Shown piece after piece: positions 5,691 through 6,849 of a DNA stretch of 6,849 nucleotides. The stretch comes from Fulvivirga aurantia (GTDB taxonomy: Bacteria; Bacteroidota; Bacteroidia; Cytophagales; Cyclobacteriaceae). The position numbers and the translations under genes are program-made. A model generated the notes under the pieces. It was not told the origin of the DNA. It worked only from the letters and a program-made list of their open reading frames with translations, and did not search any database. How positions within the stretch are numbered: the stretch's first letter is position 1; every line of letters begins with the position of its first letter. The DNA lies in assembly GCF_009711475.1 (NCBI RefSeq), contig NZ_SMMD01000736.1, positions 1-6,849 of the forward strand. The letters run 5' to 3'.

Positions 5691-6849
5691 ATGAATAACC
5701 CTAATCAAAAGATGGTTAGGATTATGCTATTTACCGCGTTTACTATTGGCTCATTACTGGTAAGTGCACTATCCTATGCCCAATTAAATAGAACAGTCGA
5801 AGTCTCGCCTGCTGGTACAGAGTACTTACTGTTCAAACCCAATGATTATGATCCTGCCAATGATTATCCTCTATTAATTTATTTGCACGGTGCACAAGCT
5901 ATGGGCAATAATATCTCTTGTTCTTATGGCAAAGGACTTCCGGGAGCAATAAATAATAGTCAAAATGATTTTTTTGACACATTACAGATGATTATAGTAG
6001 CCCCCCACGTTAAGTTTGGCTCCAGTTGCAACGACTTTGATAACGACTTTCAGTGGGATGTAAACTCAATAAATGAAGTTGTAAATGATGTCATTAATAA
6101 TAATAGTATAGCATCTGATCGAATTTTTGGTAGCGGAATTAGTTTAGGTGCCAAAGGTATATGGGATTATGCCCTTGACAACCCATCACTTTTCGCAGGA
6201 ATTGTTCCTATAAGTGGTAATGCTCCAAAAGAAGACATTTGTGACCTTGAATCAGTCGCGGTTTGGGCTATTCATGGTGAGTCTGATGGGGCTGTACCAC
6301 CCGACCGAGGTGATGGTGATAGATTTGGTTCAGCTACACTTGTGGAGGAGCTAAATAATTGTGACCCAGACATTCCAGCTTACCTGACACTGCTTGAGGC
6401 AAAAGGCCATAACGGATGGGACCAAACTTATGATCTAAGCTCTGGCTATAATATTTACGAATGGATGTTTAAAGTCAGGAAAAACAAAGTCAACAATATT
6501 GCTCCTCTCATTGAACTAGGCCCTGACATCACACTTCTAAACCCTAGTACGATCGTTGTTAAGAGTTTTACGTATGATCCAAATGGAGTTATTTCAAATT
6601 ATAACTGGACCCAGGTTTCTGGCCCCTCGGTCTCGTTTACTTCAAATCAGGCCAATCTAAAACTTGACCCATTTAATGGAGCAAATGGTACGTATCAGTT
6701 TAAATTAGAAGTTACTGATAATGAAGGACTGACTAATGATGATTTAATTACCATCAATGTTACAAACTCCAGTTCAAACCCGGTAGTCACAGCTTTACAT
6801 CTTTATGATGGTGAGAATGGTGTAGACCTTGGGCCAATTAGTAACAATC
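5691..6849 (+). CDS. Secreted alpha/beta-hydrolase esterase with PKD-like domain (3' end outside window)
   Basis: The reading frame is open from the ATG at 5691 to the window edge: 386 full codons, with no stop yet. Residues 1-30 form a signal peptide ending SYA before Q31; M8 and M12 are alternative starts but M1 gives the better n-region. Residues about 36-262 are an alpha/beta-hydrolase of the PHB-depolymerase/feruloyl-esterase/prolyl-oligopeptidase-like type. They show LHGAQAMGNN (65-74) for the oxyanion region, the nucleophile elbow GISLG with S151, acid D199 in HGESDGAVPP, and H240 in KGHNGWD, so the triad is complete. Four cysteines (77, 113, 184, 224) could form two disulfides, in keeping with export. 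Residues about 270-358 form a PKD/Ig-like domain (GPDITL, YDPNG, NWTQVSGP, LEVTDNEG). A further beta-rich segment starts near 364. By analogy with Bacteroidota secreted enzymes the missing C-terminus may carry more adhesion modules or a T9SS sorting domain; that is inference. The substrate (ester of a polysaccharide, polyester or other) cannot be read from the sequence. Confidence 0.9.
   Translation, partial: MNNPNQKMVRIMLFTAFTIGSLLVSALSYAQLNRTVEVSPAGTEYLLFKPNDYDPANDYPLLIYLHGAQAMGNNISCSYGKGLPGAINNSQNDFFDTLQMIIVAPHVKFGSSCNDFDNDFQWDVNSINEVVNDVINNNSIASDRIFGSGISLGAKGIWDYALDNPSLFAGIVPISGNAPKEDICDLESVAVWAIHGESDGAVPPDRGDGDRFGSATLVEELNNCDPDIPAYLTLLEAKGHNGWDQTYDLSSGYNIYEWMFKVRKNKVNNIAPLIELGPDITLLNPSTIVVKSFTYDPNGVISNYNWTQVSGPSVSFTSNQANLKLDPFNGANGTYQFKLEVTDNEGLTNDDLITINVTNSSSNPVVTALHLYDGENGVDLGPISNN

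Noticed and set aside
1..6849. Search by eye for CRISPR arrays, tRNA/rRNA genes, insertion sequences, attachment sites, retron or defence genes
   Set aside because: No regular repeat-spacer array, transposase, terminal inverted repeats, cloverleaf or defence-type domain was seen; coding and intergenic space is accounted for by three ordinary genes.

Overview
The window looks like ordinary chromosomal DNA from a Bacteroidota bacterium, most likely a Cytophagales-type marine or environmental lineage (the order is inferred from protein style, not proven). Four things point there: low GC; genes without Shine-Dalgarno sequences and with A/T-rich leaders; a perfect Bacteroidota-type -7 element (TAnnTTTG) ahead of the first gene; and three predicted signal peptides that all leave glutamine as the first mature residue, the Bacteroidetes 'Q-rule'. 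The protein families also fit: a periplasmic TPR sensor kinase, a large Asp-box propeller protein, and a secreted esterase carrying a PKD-like domain.

Layout. Positions 1-58 hold only the 3' flank of the first gene, with a weak possible terminator. Positions 59-2161 (minus) encode a complete 700-residue sensor histidine kinase with a periplasmic TPR array, one membrane helix, a coiled coil and a HisKA/HATPase core. Positions 2162-2405 are a divergent intergenic region of 244 bp with a candidate kinase promoter, a perfect 12-bp palindrome just upstream of it, and a spaced 7-bp direct repeat. Positions 2406-5531 (plus) encode a complete 1041-residue exported protein of the VPS10/sortilin-like 'glycosyl hydrolase' type with eleven Asp-box motifs. 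A strong intrinsic terminator follows at about 5551-5590. From 5691 to the window edge (plus) runs the N-terminal 386 residues of a secreted alpha/beta-hydrolase esterase followed by a PKD-like domain; its 3' end lies outside the window.

How the genes relate. The kinase and the Asp-box gene are divergent and share one upstream region, so co-regulation is possible but not shown. The esterase is separated from the Asp-box gene by a terminator and is probably its own transcription unit. All three products act at or beyond the cytoplasmic membrane. No response regulator, mobile element, CRISPR array, tRNA, rRNA or defence gene is visible, and I do not see a clearly new system here. The more interesting points are the orphan look of the periplasmic TPR kinase, the candidate operator in the divergent region, and the His/Asp-rich motif in the Asp-box protein.
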